64,000 nt of DNA from Comamonadaceae bacterium OS-1 (GCA_027923965.1 AP026969.1:620001-684000), one strand, 5' to 3'; counted from the first letter of the stretch, positions 18,138-28,390 are shown. Notes: a model not told the origin generated them from the sequence alone. Translations and numbers: made by a program.

Positions 18138-19147
18138 ACGGGATAGCCTTGGGGGTGGGTGGATTGCCAGCGCCAGGTGTCGGCACACATGTCGGCCAGG
18201 CTGCGGGTAGTGTGCCAGCCCAGCACCTCGCGTGCGCGCTGGGGGTCGGCCCAGCTGCTGGCCACGTCGCCGGGGCGGCAGGGCACGATATCGTACGGCA
18301 GGTTTTTGCCGCAGGCCTGGCCAAAAGCGGCCAGCACTTCCAGCACGCTGTGGCCCTGGCCGCTGCCCAGGTTGAAGACGTGCAGGCCGGGGCGGCCCAC
18401 GCCGTGTTGCAGGGCGGCCAGGTGGCCGTCGGCCAGGTCCATCACGTGGATGTAGTCGCGCACGCCGGTACCGTCGGGCGTGGGGTAGGTGTTGCCAAAC
18501 ACTCGCAGGCTGGCGCGCTGGCCCACGGCGACCTGGGCGATGTAGGGCACGAGGTTGTTGGGTACGCCCTGGGGGTGCTCGCCCATCAGGCCGCTGGGGT
18601 GGGCACCTACCGGGTTGAAATAGCGCAGCGCGGTGAGGGACCAGCGCGGGTCGGCCACGGCCAGGTCGCGCAGCATGTGTTCCACCATGAGCTTGCTTTG
18701 GCCGTAGGGGTTGGTGGCCGACAGGGGTGCGTCCTCTTGCAGCGGCATCTGAACTGCTGCGCCGTACACCGTGGCCGATGAGCTGAACACCAGGTTGCGC
18801 ACGCCCACGGTCTGCATGGCCTGCAGCAGCACCAGGGTGCCGTTGACGTTGTTGTCGTAGTAGGCCAGTGGCTGGGCCACCGACTCGCCCACGGCCTTGA
18901 GCGCGGCGAAATGGATGACGGCATCGATTTGGGCATCGGCCAGCATGCGCTCCAGCAAGGCGCGGTCGCGCACGTCGCCCTGCACGAACTGCGGGCGGCT
19001 GCCGCCCAGGGTGGCGATGCGGTCCAGCACCGCCGGGTTGCTGTTGCACAGGTTGTCGAGCAGCACCGGGCGGTGCCCGGCTTCCAGCAGGCGCAGGCTG
19101 GTCAGGCTGCCGATGTAGCCGGTGCCACCCGTGACCAGGATGTTCAT
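18134..19147 (-). CDS. galE: UDP-glucose 4-epimerase
   Basis: 337 residues from the ATG at 19147. NAD-binding GGTGYIG (7-13), Ser of SSSAT (122-126) and the Tyr148-x3-Lys152 pair in YGQSK identify a short-chain dehydrogenase-type epimerase; [12 protein letters not shown] and [17 protein letters not shown] are GalE hallmarks. It regenerates UDP-glucose from UDP-galactose and also links to polysaccharide precursors. The start overlaps the stop of the GH36 gene as ATGA. Confidence 0.96.
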   Translation of the reverse strand: MNILVTGGTGYIGSLTSLRLLEAGHRPVLLDNLCNSNPAVLDRIATLGGSRPQFVQGDVRDRALLERMLADAQIDAVIHFAALKAVGESVAQPLAYYDNNVNGTLVLLQAMQTVGVRNLVFSSSATVYGAAVQMPLQEDAPLSATNPYGQSKLMVEHMLRDLAVADPRWSLTALRYFNPVGAHPSGLMGEHPQGVPNNLVPYIAQVAVGQRASLRVFGNTYPTPDGTGVRDYIHVMDLADGHLAALQHGVGRPGLHVFNLGSGQGHSVLEVLAAFGQACGKNLPYDIVPCRPGDVASSWADPQRAREVLGWHTTRSLADMCADTWRWQSTHPQGYPV

Positions 19148-21291
19148 GGCTGCACCTTTTTCAAACGGACGATGAAGCAGGTCTCTGCCGTGGCGCGTGG
19201 CATGGGCAGGCCAGACTGGGCCAGCCAGGCAGCGTCCAGCGCCACGCCGCCGTCTTGCAGGGCCGTGAAGAACGGCGCGGGGGACTGCACCGCGCCTTCG
19301 CCTGCGATGGGCACCAGTTGCGCCACCTGGTAGCGGGCGGCGGTATCCAGCATGGGCAGGCGCAGCGGCGGGGTGTAGCGGTGGCTGGTGGGCTGGCAGC
19401 GGTAGACCAGCAGCAGCAGGTCGTCGGCATCGCCGTGGGCTTGCCAGACCAGGCCATCGGCGGCCTCGCCACGCCAGACACGGCCATGGTGGAGTTGGTC
19501 CCTCCAATTTTTATAGCAAACTATCCAATCAGAGAGAGCACGGAGCGTGGTTTCGTCCAGATGCCGTACATCCAGCTCCACGCCCAGGTGGCCGGTCAGG
19601 GCCACGGCGGCGCGGAAGGCCAGGGACTGGCTGCGACCGGTGGTGTGGGCCGGGGCGGTGCCGATGTGCGAGCCCAGAATTTCCGGCGGGAAGAACTGGC
19701 CAAAACCGTGCTGGATCTGCACCCGGCTCATGGCATCTATGCAGTCGCTGCCCCACACGCGGTGGGTGTAGCGCAGGATGCCAAAGTCGATACGGCCCCC
19801 GCCACCGGAGCAGCTTTCAATCTCTACCGCCGGGTGGGCGGCCCGCAGGCGGGCCATCAGCGTGTACACCGCCTGCACCTGGGCGCGGTAGCCCGCGCTG
19901 CCCATGCCACCGGCCAGGGCGGCGGTGGTCAGGTCGCGGTTGTGGTCCCACTTGAGGTAGCGGATGGGGTGGGCGGCCAGCAGGGCGTCGATCTTGGCAA
20001 ACAGGTAGTCGGCGGCCTCGGGGCGGGAGATGTCCAGCACCAGCTGGTTGCGGGCCGTGATCAGCGGGCGACCGGCGATCTGCAGCGCCCAGTCGGGGTG
20101 GGTGCGGAAGAGTTCGCTGTCGGGATTGACCATTTCGGGCTCGACCCACAGGCCGAACTCCATCCCTAAAGCGTTGACGTACTCGACCAGCGGGCCCAGG
20201 CCTTGGGGGAACTTGTCCGCATCGGGCCACCAGTCGCCCAGGGCGGCGCGGTCGTGGTGGCGGCGGTGGAACCAGCCGTCGTCCAGCACAAAACGCTCCA
20301 CGCCGACCTTGGCGGCGGCATCGGCCAGGGCCATCACGTCGCCGGGCACCAGGTCGAAGTAAAACGCCTCCCAAGTGTTGAGGTGCACCGGGCGTGGGCG
20401 CATTTCGCCGCCGGGCCAGGCCATGCGTGCGCGCAGGGCCGCATGGAAGTTGGCGGCCAGGCCGTTGAGGCCCCCGGTGGAGCAGGTGGCGATGATCTCG
20501 GGCGTGTGCAGGCTGGTGCCGGTGGCCAGGCGGCCTTCGCCGGGGGCCAGCCACTCGCCCATTTGCCACTGGTACTGGCCGTCGTGCAGCCATTCGATGG
20601 TTTGCTGGTGGTTGCCCGACCAGGCCAGGTGCGCGCCAAACACCAGGCCGGTGTGCTCGGTGCTGCCGGGGGTGGTGACCACCGCGCCGGGAAAGCAGTC
20701 GTGCGAGGTGCGGCCACGGCGGTTTTCGCGCCGCCACTGGTTGCGGCCCAGGGTGTCGGTTTGCAACAAAAATTCGTGGTTGTGCTGGCCCGCGTACGAG
20801 CGCACGGTGGCCGCATCGCCGGGCAGGGGCAGGGTGCCCGCGGCCAGCCATTGCACGTCGATGTCTGCATCGCCCAGGTTGGTCAGCGTGGTTTGCAGCG
20901 TAAGCACATCGGTATCTGCGTCCAATGCGATCGACACGTCAAAGCGCAGTTGCGCCACCGCGTCGGTGAGGTGCAGCACCACGGCGCTGCCGGGCGTGGT
21001 CCATTCCACCTCGCACTGGGTGATGGCCTGGGCGAAATCCAGACCGGCGCGGTGCGCCAGCAGCGCGCTCTGGCCGAACCAGCCCACGCCAAAGGTGGGC
21101 AGCACGGTGAGCGGCTGGTCGAAGTCGAGCATGAAGGACGGCAGCGGGCGGGTGCCGCGCAGCGCCTGGCCTGGCGTGCTGCCATCGGGCAGGCGCGGGC
21201 CCCAGTAGCGCCACAGGGGGGCCTCGTTGGGTGGGCATTCGAGGACCAGGGAGCTGTGGCGGCTGTGCAGGAGGATGAATTCAGCAGTCAT
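19144..21291 (-). CDS. Alpha-galactosidase, glycoside hydrolase family 36
   Basis: 715 residues, the usual size for bacterial GH36. The large N-terminal beta-sandwich precedes a TIM barrel containing FVLDDGWF (335-342), the nucleophile Asp449 in [21 protein letters not shown] (494-504) and acid/base Asp516 in GSDCID. No signal peptide, so cytoplasmic. It should remove alpha-1,6-galactose from melibiose, raffinose or stachyose imported by the operon's ABC system. It is one of two unrelated alpha-galactosidases in the operon; the other is GH4 at 22469. Confidence 0.94.
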   Translation of the reverse strand: MTAEFILLHSRHSSLVLECPPNEAPLWRYWGPRLPDGSTPGQALRGTRPLPSFMLDFDQPLTVLPTFGVGWFGQSALLAHRAGLDFAQAITQCEVEWTTPGSAVVLHLTDAVAQLRFDVSIALDADTDVLTLQTTLTNLGDADIDVQWLAAGTLPLPGDAATVRSYAGQHNHEFLLQTDTLGRNQWRRENRRGRTSHDCFPGAVVTTPGSTEHTGLVFGAHLAWSGNHQQTIEWLHDGQYQWQMGEWLAPGEGRLATGTSLHTPEIIATCSTGGLNGLAANFHAALRARMAWPGGEMRPRPVHLNTWEAFYFDLVPGDVMALADAAAKVGVERFVLDDGWFHRRHHDRAALGDWWPDADKFPQGLGPLVEYVNALGMEFGLWVEPEMVNPDSELFRTHPDWALQIAGRPLITARNQLVLDISRPEAADYLFAKIDALLAAHPIRYLKWDHNRDLTTAALAGGMGSAGYRAQVQAVYTLMARLRAAHPAVEIESCSGGGGRIDFGILRYTHRVWGSDCIDAMSRVQIQHGFGQFFPPEILGSHIGTAPAHTTGRSQSLAFRAAVALTGHLGVELDVRHLDETTLRALSDWIVCYKNWRDQLHHGRVWRGEAADGLVWQAHGDADDLLLLVYRCQPTSHRYTPPLRLPMLDTAARYQVAQLVPIAGEGAVQSPAPFFTALQDGGVALDAAWLAQSGLPMPRATAETCFIVRLKKVQP

Positions 21292-21300
21292 TTTTTTCGG

Positions 21301-22452
21301 TTAGGCAGCGTGGGGGATGAGCATGTCGGCGATGGGGATGCGGCGCTCCAGCGCGTGGCCCTTGTCGTCAAACACATGCATGGCGGCTGCGGGCAGCGAT
21401 ACCGCCACGCGCTGGCCGGGGTCGGCGTGGAACTGGCCGGGGGCTTTGACCACCAGGGGCTGGTTGGCCACGCCACTGTCCAGAAACAAATAGGTGGACT
21501 CGCCCAGGCGCTCTTGCCAGTGCACCTGGCGCGTGATGCTTTGGGTGGCGGTGCCCAGCAGGGTGTGCTCGGGGCGGATGCCGATGGTGACGGGTTGGCC
21601 GGGTTGCAGCGCGCTGCCGTCCACCATGGCTTCCACCACCTCGCCGCCGGTCAGTTGTACCTTGGCAATGTCGCTGCGGCCCTCGACCAGGCGGCCTTCC
21701 AGGAAGTTCATCTTGGGCGAGCCGATGAAGCCCGCCACAAACAGGTTGCGGGGCCGGTGGTACAGCTCCAGCGGGCTGCCGCACTGGGCCACGCTGCCCT
21801 CGGTGAGCACGGCGGGCCCGGCGTTGAGCAGCAGAATGCGGTCGGCCAGGGTCATGGCTTCCACCTGGTCGTGGGTCACGTAGATGGTGCTGGCCTTGCC
21901 GAAGTCGCGGTGGATCTTGGCAATCTCGAAACGGGTTTGCACCCGCAGCGAGGCATCCAGGTTGGACAGCGGCTCGTCGAACAAAAACACCCCCGGCTCG
22001 CGCACGATGGCGCGGCCAATCGCCACCCGCTGGCGCTGCCCGCCGGACAAGGCCTTGGGCTTGCGGTCCAGCAGGTGCTCCAGTTGCAGCACCTTGGCGG
22101 CCTCCATCACCTTGCGGCGGATTTCGGTCTTGTCCACCTTGTTCAGCGTCATGCCGAAGGCCAGGTTGTCGTACACAGTGATGTGGGGAAACAGCGCATA
22201 GCTCTGGAACACCATGGCCACGCCGCGTTTGGCGGGCTGGGTGTCGTTCATGCGCTGGCCGTCGATCAGCAGGTCGCCGCTGGTGATGTCCTCCAGCCCG
22301 GCCACCATGCGCAACAGCGTGGACTTGCCGCAGCCCGACGGCCCGACAAAGACGCAAAACTCGCCTTGCTGGATGTGCAGGTTCACGTCGCGGATCACCG
22401 CCACGTCGTTGCCATAGGTTTTGTTGACGGAACGCAGTTCGATGCTGGCCAT
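21301..22452 (-). CDS. ABC sugar importer, ATP-binding protein (alpha-galactoside operon)
   Basis: 383 residues from the ATG at 22452, preceded by AAAGAGG at 7 bp spacing. Walker A GPSGCGKST (37-45), VFQSYALFP, LSGGQ (135-139), Walker B FLFDEP (156-161) and THDQVEAMTLAD are intact, with a C-terminal MalK-type regulatory domain (GIRPEHTLLG). It sits between the two alpha-galactosidase genes and should power the permeases encoded at 25306-27153. Confidence 0.92.
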   Translation of the reverse strand: MASIELRSVNKTYGNDVAVIRDVNLHIQQGEFCVFVGPSGCGKSTLLRMVAGLEDITSGDLLIDGQRMNDTQPAKRGVAMVFQSYALFPHITVYDNLAFGMTLNKVDKTEIRRKVMEAAKVLQLEHLLDRKPKALSGGQRQRVAIGRAIVREPGVFLFDEPLSNLDASLRVQTRFEIAKIHRDFGKASTIYVTHDQVEAMTLADRILLLNAGPAVLTEGSVAQCGSPLELYHRPRNLFVAGFIGSPKMNFLEGRLVEGRSDIAKVQLTGGEVVEAMVDGSALQPGQPVTIGIRPEHTLLGTATQSITRQVHWQERLGESTYLFLDSGVANQPLVVKAPGQFHADPGQRVAVSLPAAAMHVFDDKGHALERRIPIADMLIPHAA

Positions 22453-22468
22453 GGTGGTGCCTCTTTGT

Positions 22469-23881
22469 TTAAGCTTGCAGGTAGTCGGGCAGGAAGGCGC
22501 GGTGCGCCACCAGCAGTTCATCCACCATGGCGCGGATCTGCGACAGGTCGAGCACGGCGGCGGTGTGCGGGTCGAGCATGGCGGCGTGGTAGACGTGTTC
22601 GCGCTGTTGCTCTGTGATGGCGGCCACCACCAGCTCCTGCACGTTGACGTTGGTGCGCATCAGCGCCGCCAGCTGGATGGGCAGCTTGCCCACGCGGGTG
22701 GGCTGCACGCCGTTGGCATCCACCAGGCAGGGCACTTCCACCGCGCAGCCCTGGGGCAGGTTGTCGATCAGGTGGTGGTTCAGCACATTGCCATACACCA
22801 CGCGCGGCGTGCCGCTGACCATGGAGTGGATGATCTGGCCACCGTATTCCACCGAGCGGTTCACCGCGTTCAGGCCCTCCAGCAGGCGGGCGGCTTCGGT
22901 GATGTTGCGCGGCATCACATGGATGTTGGCGGCCTCCAGCTCGGCGGTCAGGGCCTGCACGTCTTGCGTGCCGGGGGCTTGCAGCTCGCGCTCGATGTAG
23001 GGCCAGGCGTGTTCAAAAATCTGGCAGCGGCCGGGGTATTCGTCCAGCGGAATGTTGTACTTGGTCAGCAGGTCTTCGCGGCCCTTTTTGATGAACCATG
23101 GCACGTATTCGGCAAAGTGCTCGCTGGACTCGGTGGGGAAGTGGCCCAGCTGGTTCAGCATCTCATACCGCACGCGGTTCCAGTCGGGGGCTTTTCCTTC
23201 GGCATAAATCTGGCGCAGGCGCGGGTACAGATCGACCCCCTTGTGCTCAAACTTTGTGTAGAACGACATGTGGTTGATGCCCGCGCAGGTGTAGTCGATT
23301 TCCTCTGCCGGAATACCCAGGTCGTGCGCCAGCTCGTGCGCGGTGTGCTGCACGCTGTGGCACAGGCCCACGGTGGGGATGCGCTTGCTGGCCTGGTTCA
23401 GCGCCCAGGTGATCATGGCCATGGGGTTGACGTAGTTGAGGTGGATGGCACCGGGGGCGCACACGTCTTCCATGTCCTTGAGCATGGCCAACTGCACGGG
23501 GATGGTGCGCAGGCCGCGCATGATGCCGCCAATGCCTAGGGTGTCGCCAATGGTTTGCTCCAGGCCGAATTTCTTGGGGATTTCGAAGTCGGTCACGGTG
23601 GCGGGCTTGTAGCCGCCGACCTGGATGGTGCTGATGACGAACTGGGCGCCATCGAGTGCCCGGCGGCGGTCGGTGCTGGCCGTGATCAGGGGCTGCACGC
23701 CCAGGGCGGCGGCCCGGCGCTGTGCCACCATTTCGGCCAGTCGCAGGCGGTGTTCGTCGATGTCGTGCAAGGCCACTTCGCAATCGGCCAGCTCGGGGTA
23801 GGAAAAAATATCGCCCAGCAGGTTGCGGGTGAAAACAATGCTGCCAGCCCCGATGAGGGTGATCTTGATGCGGCGTGTCAT
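22469..23881 (-). CDS. melA: Alpha-galactosidase, glycoside hydrolase family 4 (MelA-like)
   Basis: 470 residues. GH4 enzymes work by an NAD- and Mn-dependent oxidation-elimination mechanism. The NAD site LIGAGSIVF (9-17), the NPM motif (152-154), the metal-binding Cys174 in LCHSVQ and His204 in GINHMSFY are present. Long stretches, such as ESSEHFAEYVPWFIKKGRED and DEYPGRC, match the MelA subgroup rather than the GH4 glucosidases. Cytoplasmic. The activity assignment is by family resemblance; melibiose or raffinose is the probable substrate. Confidence 0.92.
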   Translation of the reverse strand: MTRRIKITLIGAGSIVFTRNLLGDIFSYPELADCEVALHDIDEHRLRLAEMVAQRRAAALGVQPLITASTDRRRALDGAQFVISTIQVGGYKPATVTDFEIPKKFGLEQTIGDTLGIGGIMRGLRTIPVQLAMLKDMEDVCAPGAIHLNYVNPMAMITWALNQASKRIPTVGLCHSVQHTAHELAHDLGIPAEEIDYTCAGINHMSFYTKFEHKGVDLYPRLRQIYAEGKAPDWNRVRYEMLNQLGHFPTESSEHFAEYVPWFIKKGREDLLTKYNIPLDEYPGRCQIFEHAWPYIERELQAPGTQDVQALTAELEAANIHVMPRNITEAARLLEGLNAVNRSVEYGGQIIHSMVSGTPRVVYGNVLNHHLIDNLPQGCAVEVPCLVDANGVQPTRVGKLPIQLAALMRTNVNVQELVVAAITEQQREHVYHAAMLDPHTAAVLDLSQIRAMVDELLVAHRAFLPDYLQA

Positions 23882-23954
23882 GGCGTATCTCTAGTGGGTG
23901 GTGTGTGGAAAGAGGCTGCACCGCGCTCGGGGCGCAGTGCAGCCAGGGGCGTTG

Positions 23955-25265
23955 CTATTTCTTCAGCGCGTTGATCTTGGAGTTGGCGGCTTTGAGGGCG
24001 GAGGTGGCATCGGACTTGCCCACCAGCACGGCTTCCAGCGCGGCGGTCATCATTTCGGTGATCTCGGAGCCGCCGTCGGCGATGGGGGCCAGGAAGGTCT
24101 TGGACTTGGCCATGGTCAGGAACGCGCTGGAGTCCACGCCCTTGGTTTTTTGTACCTCGATGGCTTTTTCGGCCATGCCCTTGATGGCAGGGAACACCAC
24201 GCCGTACCCGGCCACCACGTTCTGGCAGTCGGTTGACCCCATGTACTTGACCCATTTCCAGGCTTCGGCCTGCACTTTGGAGCCGGTCCAGATGGAGTCG
24301 GCCAGGCCGTTGAACATGGTGGCGCGCGAGCCGATGGGGCCGGTGGGCAGCGGAATCCAGGCGTGCTCGAACTTGGCGTTGTCTTTGAAGTAGGTGATCA
24401 TCCACGAGCCCTGGGGCACCATGGCGACTTTCTTGGCCACAAACATGGCATCAGACCCCAGTGACTTGGTGTTCTCGAAGCTGGACGACAGTCCCTTGCC
24501 CGGCAGACCGGCCAGGTAGTCCAGCGTCTCGGCCAGCTTGGGGCTGTCGTAGTAGAACTTTGTGTCCCAGGGCTTGTCCTGGAACTTGAAGCCGTTGGAC
24601 ACCGCAAAGTGGCTCCATTCGGTCTGGCCCATCATGCCGCCCGCACCAGGGTTCTGGTAGCCAAAAACCGCCACCTTTTTCTTGTCGAAATTGGGGGCGG
24701 TGGCGTTGTTGCCACCGGCATCCACGCTCAGCTTGCGCACCACCTGCTCGAAGCTGCCGCCGTCCTTGGGGTTCCAGGTCATGGCTTGCAGGTCGGCCAG
24801 CGAGACACCGGCTTTTTTGGCCATCTCCATGTTCACCACCATGCCAATGGTGTCCCAGTCTTTGGGCAGGCCGTACTGCTTGCCTTCGCGGCCCCATGCG
24901 TCATACAGGCCGCTGCTGTAGATGCCGGTGTCGAGCTTGTCGCGTTGAACCAGCGGGGCCAGGTCCACCAGTTGCTGGTTCTTGGCGAATTCAGGGTACT
25001 TGGCCAGGTGGTCGGTGAACACGTCGGGGGCGGTACCCGAGACAAAGCCGGTGGAGATGGTGGTCCAGTAGTCGCCCCAGCCGGACTGGGTGATCTTGAT
25101 GGTGATGCCCGCGTTCTTCTTTTCGAAGTCGGCGGCGCACTGCTTGTAGGCGGGCATCTGGTTGGAATCCCAGAGCATGTATTTGACTTCGACGGCGTGG
25201 GCGCTGCCGATGCAGGCCAGGGCGGCCGTGGCAATGCTGGTGAGGGTGCCGAGTTTGAGGGTCAT
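23955..25265 (-). CDS. ABC sugar importer, substrate-binding protein (alpha-galactoside operon)
   Basis: 436 residues. A Sec signal peptide ends near SAHAVEVKY (about residue 24). The mature part is a family 1 sugar-binding protein: MLWDSNQMPAYKQCAADF, APDVFTDHLAKYPEFAKN, KDWDTIGMVVNMEMAKKAG and a late GYGVVFPAIKGMAEKAI. It delivers the substrate, by context an alpha-galactoside, to the permeases encoded just upstream in the operon. Confidence 0.9.
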   Translation of the reverse strand: MTLKLGTLTSIATAALACIGSAHAVEVKYMLWDSNQMPAYKQCAADFEKKNAGITIKITQSGWGDYWTTISTGFVSGTAPDVFTDHLAKYPEFAKNQQLVDLAPLVQRDKLDTGIYSSGLYDAWGREGKQYGLPKDWDTIGMVVNMEMAKKAGVSLADLQAMTWNPKDGGSFEQVVRKLSVDAGGNNATAPNFDKKKVAVFGYQNPGAGGMMGQTEWSHFAVSNGFKFQDKPWDTKFYYDSPKLAETLDYLAGLPGKGLSSSFENTKSLGSDAMFVAKKVAMVPQGSWMITYFKDNAKFEHAWIPLPTGPIGSRATMFNGLADSIWTGSKVQAEAWKWVKYMGSTDCQNVVAGYGVVFPAIKGMAEKAIEVQKTKGVDSSAFLTMAKSKTFLAPIADGGSEITEMMTAALEAVLVGKSDATSALKAANSKINALKK

Positions 25266-25305
25266 GCTTGTCTCCGTTATGGTTGGTTGTGGTTGAGGGG
25301 AAAAC

Positions 25306-26232
25306 TTACTTGCCGCCGCTGAATTGGACGGATTCGACTACACGGCGGCCAAGGACCACCAATAGCAAAATAGTGGGCATCACGGTGATGGCGGTGGCGG
25401 CCATCAGGCCGGTCCAGTCGGGTTGGCCTTGGGCGGTTTGCGACTTGAAGCTTTGCAGGGCCACCGGCAGCACCTGCTGCGCTTCGTCTTTGGCCACCAG
25501 AAAGGGCCAGAAGAATTCGTTCCACATATTGATGCCGGTCAGCATGGCAATGGTGGCCAGCGGGGTGATGCTCAGCGGCAGCACCACGTGGGTGAAGATG
25601 TAGGTGTACGAGGCCCCGTCCAGCAGTGCAGCCTCTTCCAGATCGCGGGGGATCGACAGGAAAAACTGCCGCAGAAAGAACACCGAAAACCCCTGCATCA
25701 GGCAAAACGGTGCCACCATGCCCACCATGGTGTTGAGAAGGCCCAGGTCTTTGATGAGGATGAAGTTGGGGATAAAGGTGACCACGCCTGGCACCATCAT
25801 CGAGCCCACAAACAGCGCAAACAGCACATTGCGGCCCGGAAAGCGCAGCCGGGCAAAGGCGTAGGCCGCCATGGCCGCAAAGCTCACTTGTGTGACCACG
25901 ATGATGGCGGTGAACAGCAGCGAATTGCCCAGTGCCCGCAGAAAGTTGATTTCGGCTCCCGAGCCGCCCAGGGCGCGGCTTTCATCGGCGGTCATGAAGC
26001 CCAGCACGCGTTTGAAGTTGGCCAGCGTGGGTTCGGAGGGCAGGATCTGCGCCGACTCGGTGTACAGGTTGGCCGACTGCATCAGCGCGGTTTTCACCAC
26101 CATCCACAGCGGGGCCAGGGTGATCACCAGCATGGTGGCCAGCGCCACCCAGGCGGCAATGCGCCCCGGGGTGAAAATGCGGATGCGGTGGGGTGTGGCA
26201 TCGGCCACGGCGGGGGAGACGATGGTGTTCAT
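25306..26232 (-). CDS. ABC sugar importer, permease (MalG-like, alpha-galactoside operon)
   Basis: 308 residues with six predicted membrane segments, starting with IAAWVALATMLVITLAPLWM. The EAA loop is LEEAALLDGASYTYIFTHVV. It follows its partner permease by 12 bp. Together they form the inner-membrane channel of the importer whose ATPase lies further down the operon. Confidence 0.9.
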   Translation of the reverse strand: MNTIVSPAVADATPHRIRIFTPGRIAAWVALATMLVITLAPLWMVVKTALMQSANLYTESAQILPSEPTLANFKRVLGFMTADESRALGGSGAEINFLRALGNSLLFTAIIVVTQVSFAAMAAYAFARLRFPGRNVLFALFVGSMMVPGVVTFIPNFILIKDLGLLNTMVGMVAPFCLMQGFSVFFLRQFFLSIPRDLEEAALLDGASYTYIFTHVVLPLSITPLATIAMLTGINMWNEFFWPFLVAKDEAQQVLPVALQSFKSQTAQGQPDWTGLMAATAITVMPTILLLVVLGRRVVESVQFSGGK

Positions 26233-26244
26233 GGGGTTACCTTT

Positions 26245-27153
26245 TCAAGCCAGGTCGTTCTCAGAGGCCTTCATGACCCGCATCTGGAACACGGTGTAAA
26301 TCATCATCACCACGCACAGCGTCATCGACATGGCCGATGCGTAGCCCATCTTGTAGAAGCTGAAGGCGTTTTGCACGATGTAGTGCACGATCACGCGGGT
26401 GGAGTCCAGCGGGCCGCCGTTGGTGGTCACGGCGATGGTGTCGAAGATCTGGAACGAGCCCGTCACGCTGGTTACCAGCACAAACACCATCACCGGGCGC
26501 AGCAACGGAAGGGTGATGCGCCAGAACATCTGCCACTCGCTGGCGCCCTCCAGCGCTGCGGCTTCGTACAGGTTGCGGGGTATGTTTTGCAGCCCAGCCA
26601 GAAACAGCATGGCCACCAGCCCCATGTGCCGCCAGATGTTGACTGCCGCCACCGTCAGCAGCGCCTGGTCTACGCCGCCAAAGAAGGGCTGGCGCTCAAA
26701 ACCAACGCCTTCGATCAGGCTGTTGACCAGGCCCAGCAGCGGGTCCAGCATCCACAGCCACATCATGGCCACCAGCACGTTGGACAGCAGGTAGGGGAGC
26801 AGCACGATGGATTTGACGAACAGCGACTTGGTCAGCCGGTCCATGGACACGGCCAGAAACAGGCCCAGCACCACCTGCAGTGGAATGTTCAACACCACGT
26901 AGTAGGCGGACAACTTCATGCCCTGCCAGAACTTGCCGTCTTCCAGCATGGTGGCGTAGTTGTCCAGGCCGACGAACTTCGGCGCGCGCAGCAGGTTCCA
27001 GTCGGTGAAGCTGATCTCGATGGCGCGCAGCGTGGGCAGCGCATAAAACACCACAAAGCCGATAAAGGCGGGCAGTACCAGGGCCCAGGCGGTAATGGTT
27101 TCGCTGCGCCGGGTGGGGCTGAGTGCGTGGGGTGCAGATGGAGCGGGGGTCAT
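26245..27153 (-). CDS. ABC sugar importer, permease (MalF-like, first gene of alpha-galactoside operon)
   Basis: 302 residues from the ATG at 27153; AAGGAG lies 8 bp upstream, while the longer frame to 27294 runs through the promoter region. Membrane segments begin with ITAWALVLPAFIGFVVFYAL; the EAA loop is YEAAALEGASEWQMF. It is the first gene of a nine-gene transcript to galK, an unusual order since the binding protein normally comes first. The leader carries two LacI-type operator candidates. Confidence 0.9.
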   Translation of the reverse strand: MTPAPSAPHALSPTRRSETITAWALVLPAFIGFVVFYALPTLRAIEISFTDWNLLRAPKFVGLDNYATMLEDGKFWQGMKLSAYYVVLNIPLQVVLGLFLAVSMDRLTKSLFVKSIVLLPYLLSNVLVAMMWLWMLDPLLGLVNSLIEGVGFERQPFFGGVDQALLTVAAVNIWRHMGLVAMLFLAGLQNIPRNLYEAAALEGASEWQMFWRITLPLLRPVMVFVLVTSVTGSFQIFDTIAVTTNGGPLDSTRVIVHYIVQNAFSFYKMGYASAMSMTLCVVMMIYTVFQMRVMKASENDLA

Positions 27154-27175
27154 CACGGAGTCTCCTTTTTTGTGT

Positions 27176-27189
27176 CTAACGCGTGTTAG
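27176..27189. promoter_or_regulatory. LacI-type operator, permease-proximal
   Basis: CTAACGCGTGTTAG has perfect 5-bp arms CTAAC/GTTAG and lies 22 bp upstream of the first permease start. Eleven of its 14 bases recur in the site at 27209. Confidence 0.6.
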
Positions 27190-27208
27190 TGAGTGAATAA
27201 TAAATTTA

Positions 27209-27222
27209 CTTACGCGCTTTAG
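27209..27222. promoter_or_regulatory. LacI-type operator, central
   Basis: CTTACGCGCTTTAG matches the 27176 site at 11 of 14 positions and lies exactly 33 bp away, about three helical turns. A weaker third relative is on the opposite strand near 27276-27287 (AGCGCGCTTACG), close to the regulator start. Confidence 0.55.
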
Positions 27223-27315
27223 CACTAGGGGAAAGTACGGATTTCGTAAAAAATGGCGGCTTGAAGTGTTGGAATTCGTAAGCGCGCTGGGCATCGGCTA
27301 CGATCGGCCTTCGCC

Positions 27316-28383
27316 ATGAAGTCTTCCCTCACATCCCCCCCCACCAGCAGCGCGGTTGCGCGCCGCGCCGGTGTATCGCGCACCACCGTCTCGTTTGTGC
27401 TGAACAACGTGCGCGACCAGGGCATCAGCGAGGCCACGCGCGAAAAGGTGCTGGCTGCCGCCCGCGATATCGGCTACCAGCCCAATGCCGCCGCACGCTC
27501 GCTGGCCGGCGGCTCCACCAGCACCGTGGCCCTGGTGATCCCCAAGGCCTCGCACCTGTATGTGGACGTGTTTTTGGCGCACCTGGTGGCCAGCATCAAC
27601 GAGGAGTGCCACCGTTTTGGCTTGAAGATGCTGATCGAGTCCAGCGACGACGAGGGCCGCGAGCCCGGGGCCTTTGTCGACCTGGTGCGCAGCCGCCGCA
27701 TCGACGGGCTGATCGTTGTCAACCCCAGCCTGGCTGGTCGCCAATACCTGTCCAGCATCGCCGACGCGGGCATTCCGCTGGTGGTGTTTGGCACCGGCAT
27801 GCCCGATGTGGGCCGCTACCACACCACCGGCAACGACACCTCGCTGGCCGCCAAGCTGGCCGTCAACCACCTGATCGCCCTGGGCCACACGCAGATTGCC
27901 TTTGTCAACTTTGCCCAGCCCGAGTACCTGGCCGTCAACGAGCGCGAACGCGGCTGGCGCGAAGCCATGGCCGACCACGGTCTGCCCATCGACCCCGCCT
28001 GGTGCGCCTACGCCGACATCAGCGCCGCCAGTGGCTACCGCGCCACGCAGGAGCTATTGGCCCGCAAAGTACCGTTTACCGCCCTGTTTGCGGGCAACGA
28101 CACCATTGCCTTCGGGGCCATCAAGGCGCTGAAAGAGGCGGGTTTACGGGTGCCCGAAGACATCGCCCTGGTGGGCTACGACGACATCCCGATGGCCGAA
28201 TTTGCCACGCCGCCGCTGACCACGGTGCGCTCCGACACCATCTCCCTGGGCCGCGAAGCCATGGCCATGCTGCGTGCCCTGCTGCGCGGCGAAGACGTGC
28301 AAAACAGCCCGCAGCCGGTGGTGGCCACCCACCTGGTGGTGCGTGAATCCTGCGGTGCACAGCTTTTGAAGGCTAAAAAATGA
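27316..28383 (+). CDS. LacI-family regulator of the alpha-galactoside operon
   Basis: 355 residues. Helix-turn-helix SSAVARRAGVSRTTVSFVLN (11-30), hinge with YQPNAAARSLAGG, and the effector domain with RRIDGLIVVNPSL, FAGNDTIAFGAIKAL and ALVGYDDIPMAEFATPPLTT. It is divergent from the operon, and the 162-bp spacer contains two similar operator-like 14-mers. It probably represses both directions until an alpha-galactoside or galactose is present. Confidence 0.9.
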   Translation: MKSSLTSPPTSSAVARRAGVSRTTVSFVLNNVRDQGISEATREKVLAAARDIGYQPNAAARSLAGGSTSTVALVIPKASHLYVDVFLAHLVASINEECHRFGLKMLIESSDDEGREPGAFVDLVRSRRIDGLIVVNPSLAGRQYLSSIADAGIPLVVFGTGMPDVGRYHTTGNDTSLAAKLAVNHLIALGHTQIAFVNFAQPEYLAVNERERGWREAMADHGLPIDPAWCAYADISAASGYRATQELLARKVPFTALFAGNDTIAFGAIKALKEAGLRVPEDIALVGYDDIPMAEFATPPLTTVRSDTISLGREAMAMLRALLRGEDVQNSPQPVVATHLVVRESCGAQLLKAKK

Positions 28384-28390
28384 GGCATGA

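Noticed and set aside
18138..19049. Upstream extension of galT
   Set aside because: Lies inside galE in another frame and has no similarity to GalT; true start at 18137.
20203..22617. 804-codon open frame antisense to the GH36, ATPase and GH4 genes
   Set aside because: It spans three well-supported genes on the other strand and has the same biased composition; no domain.
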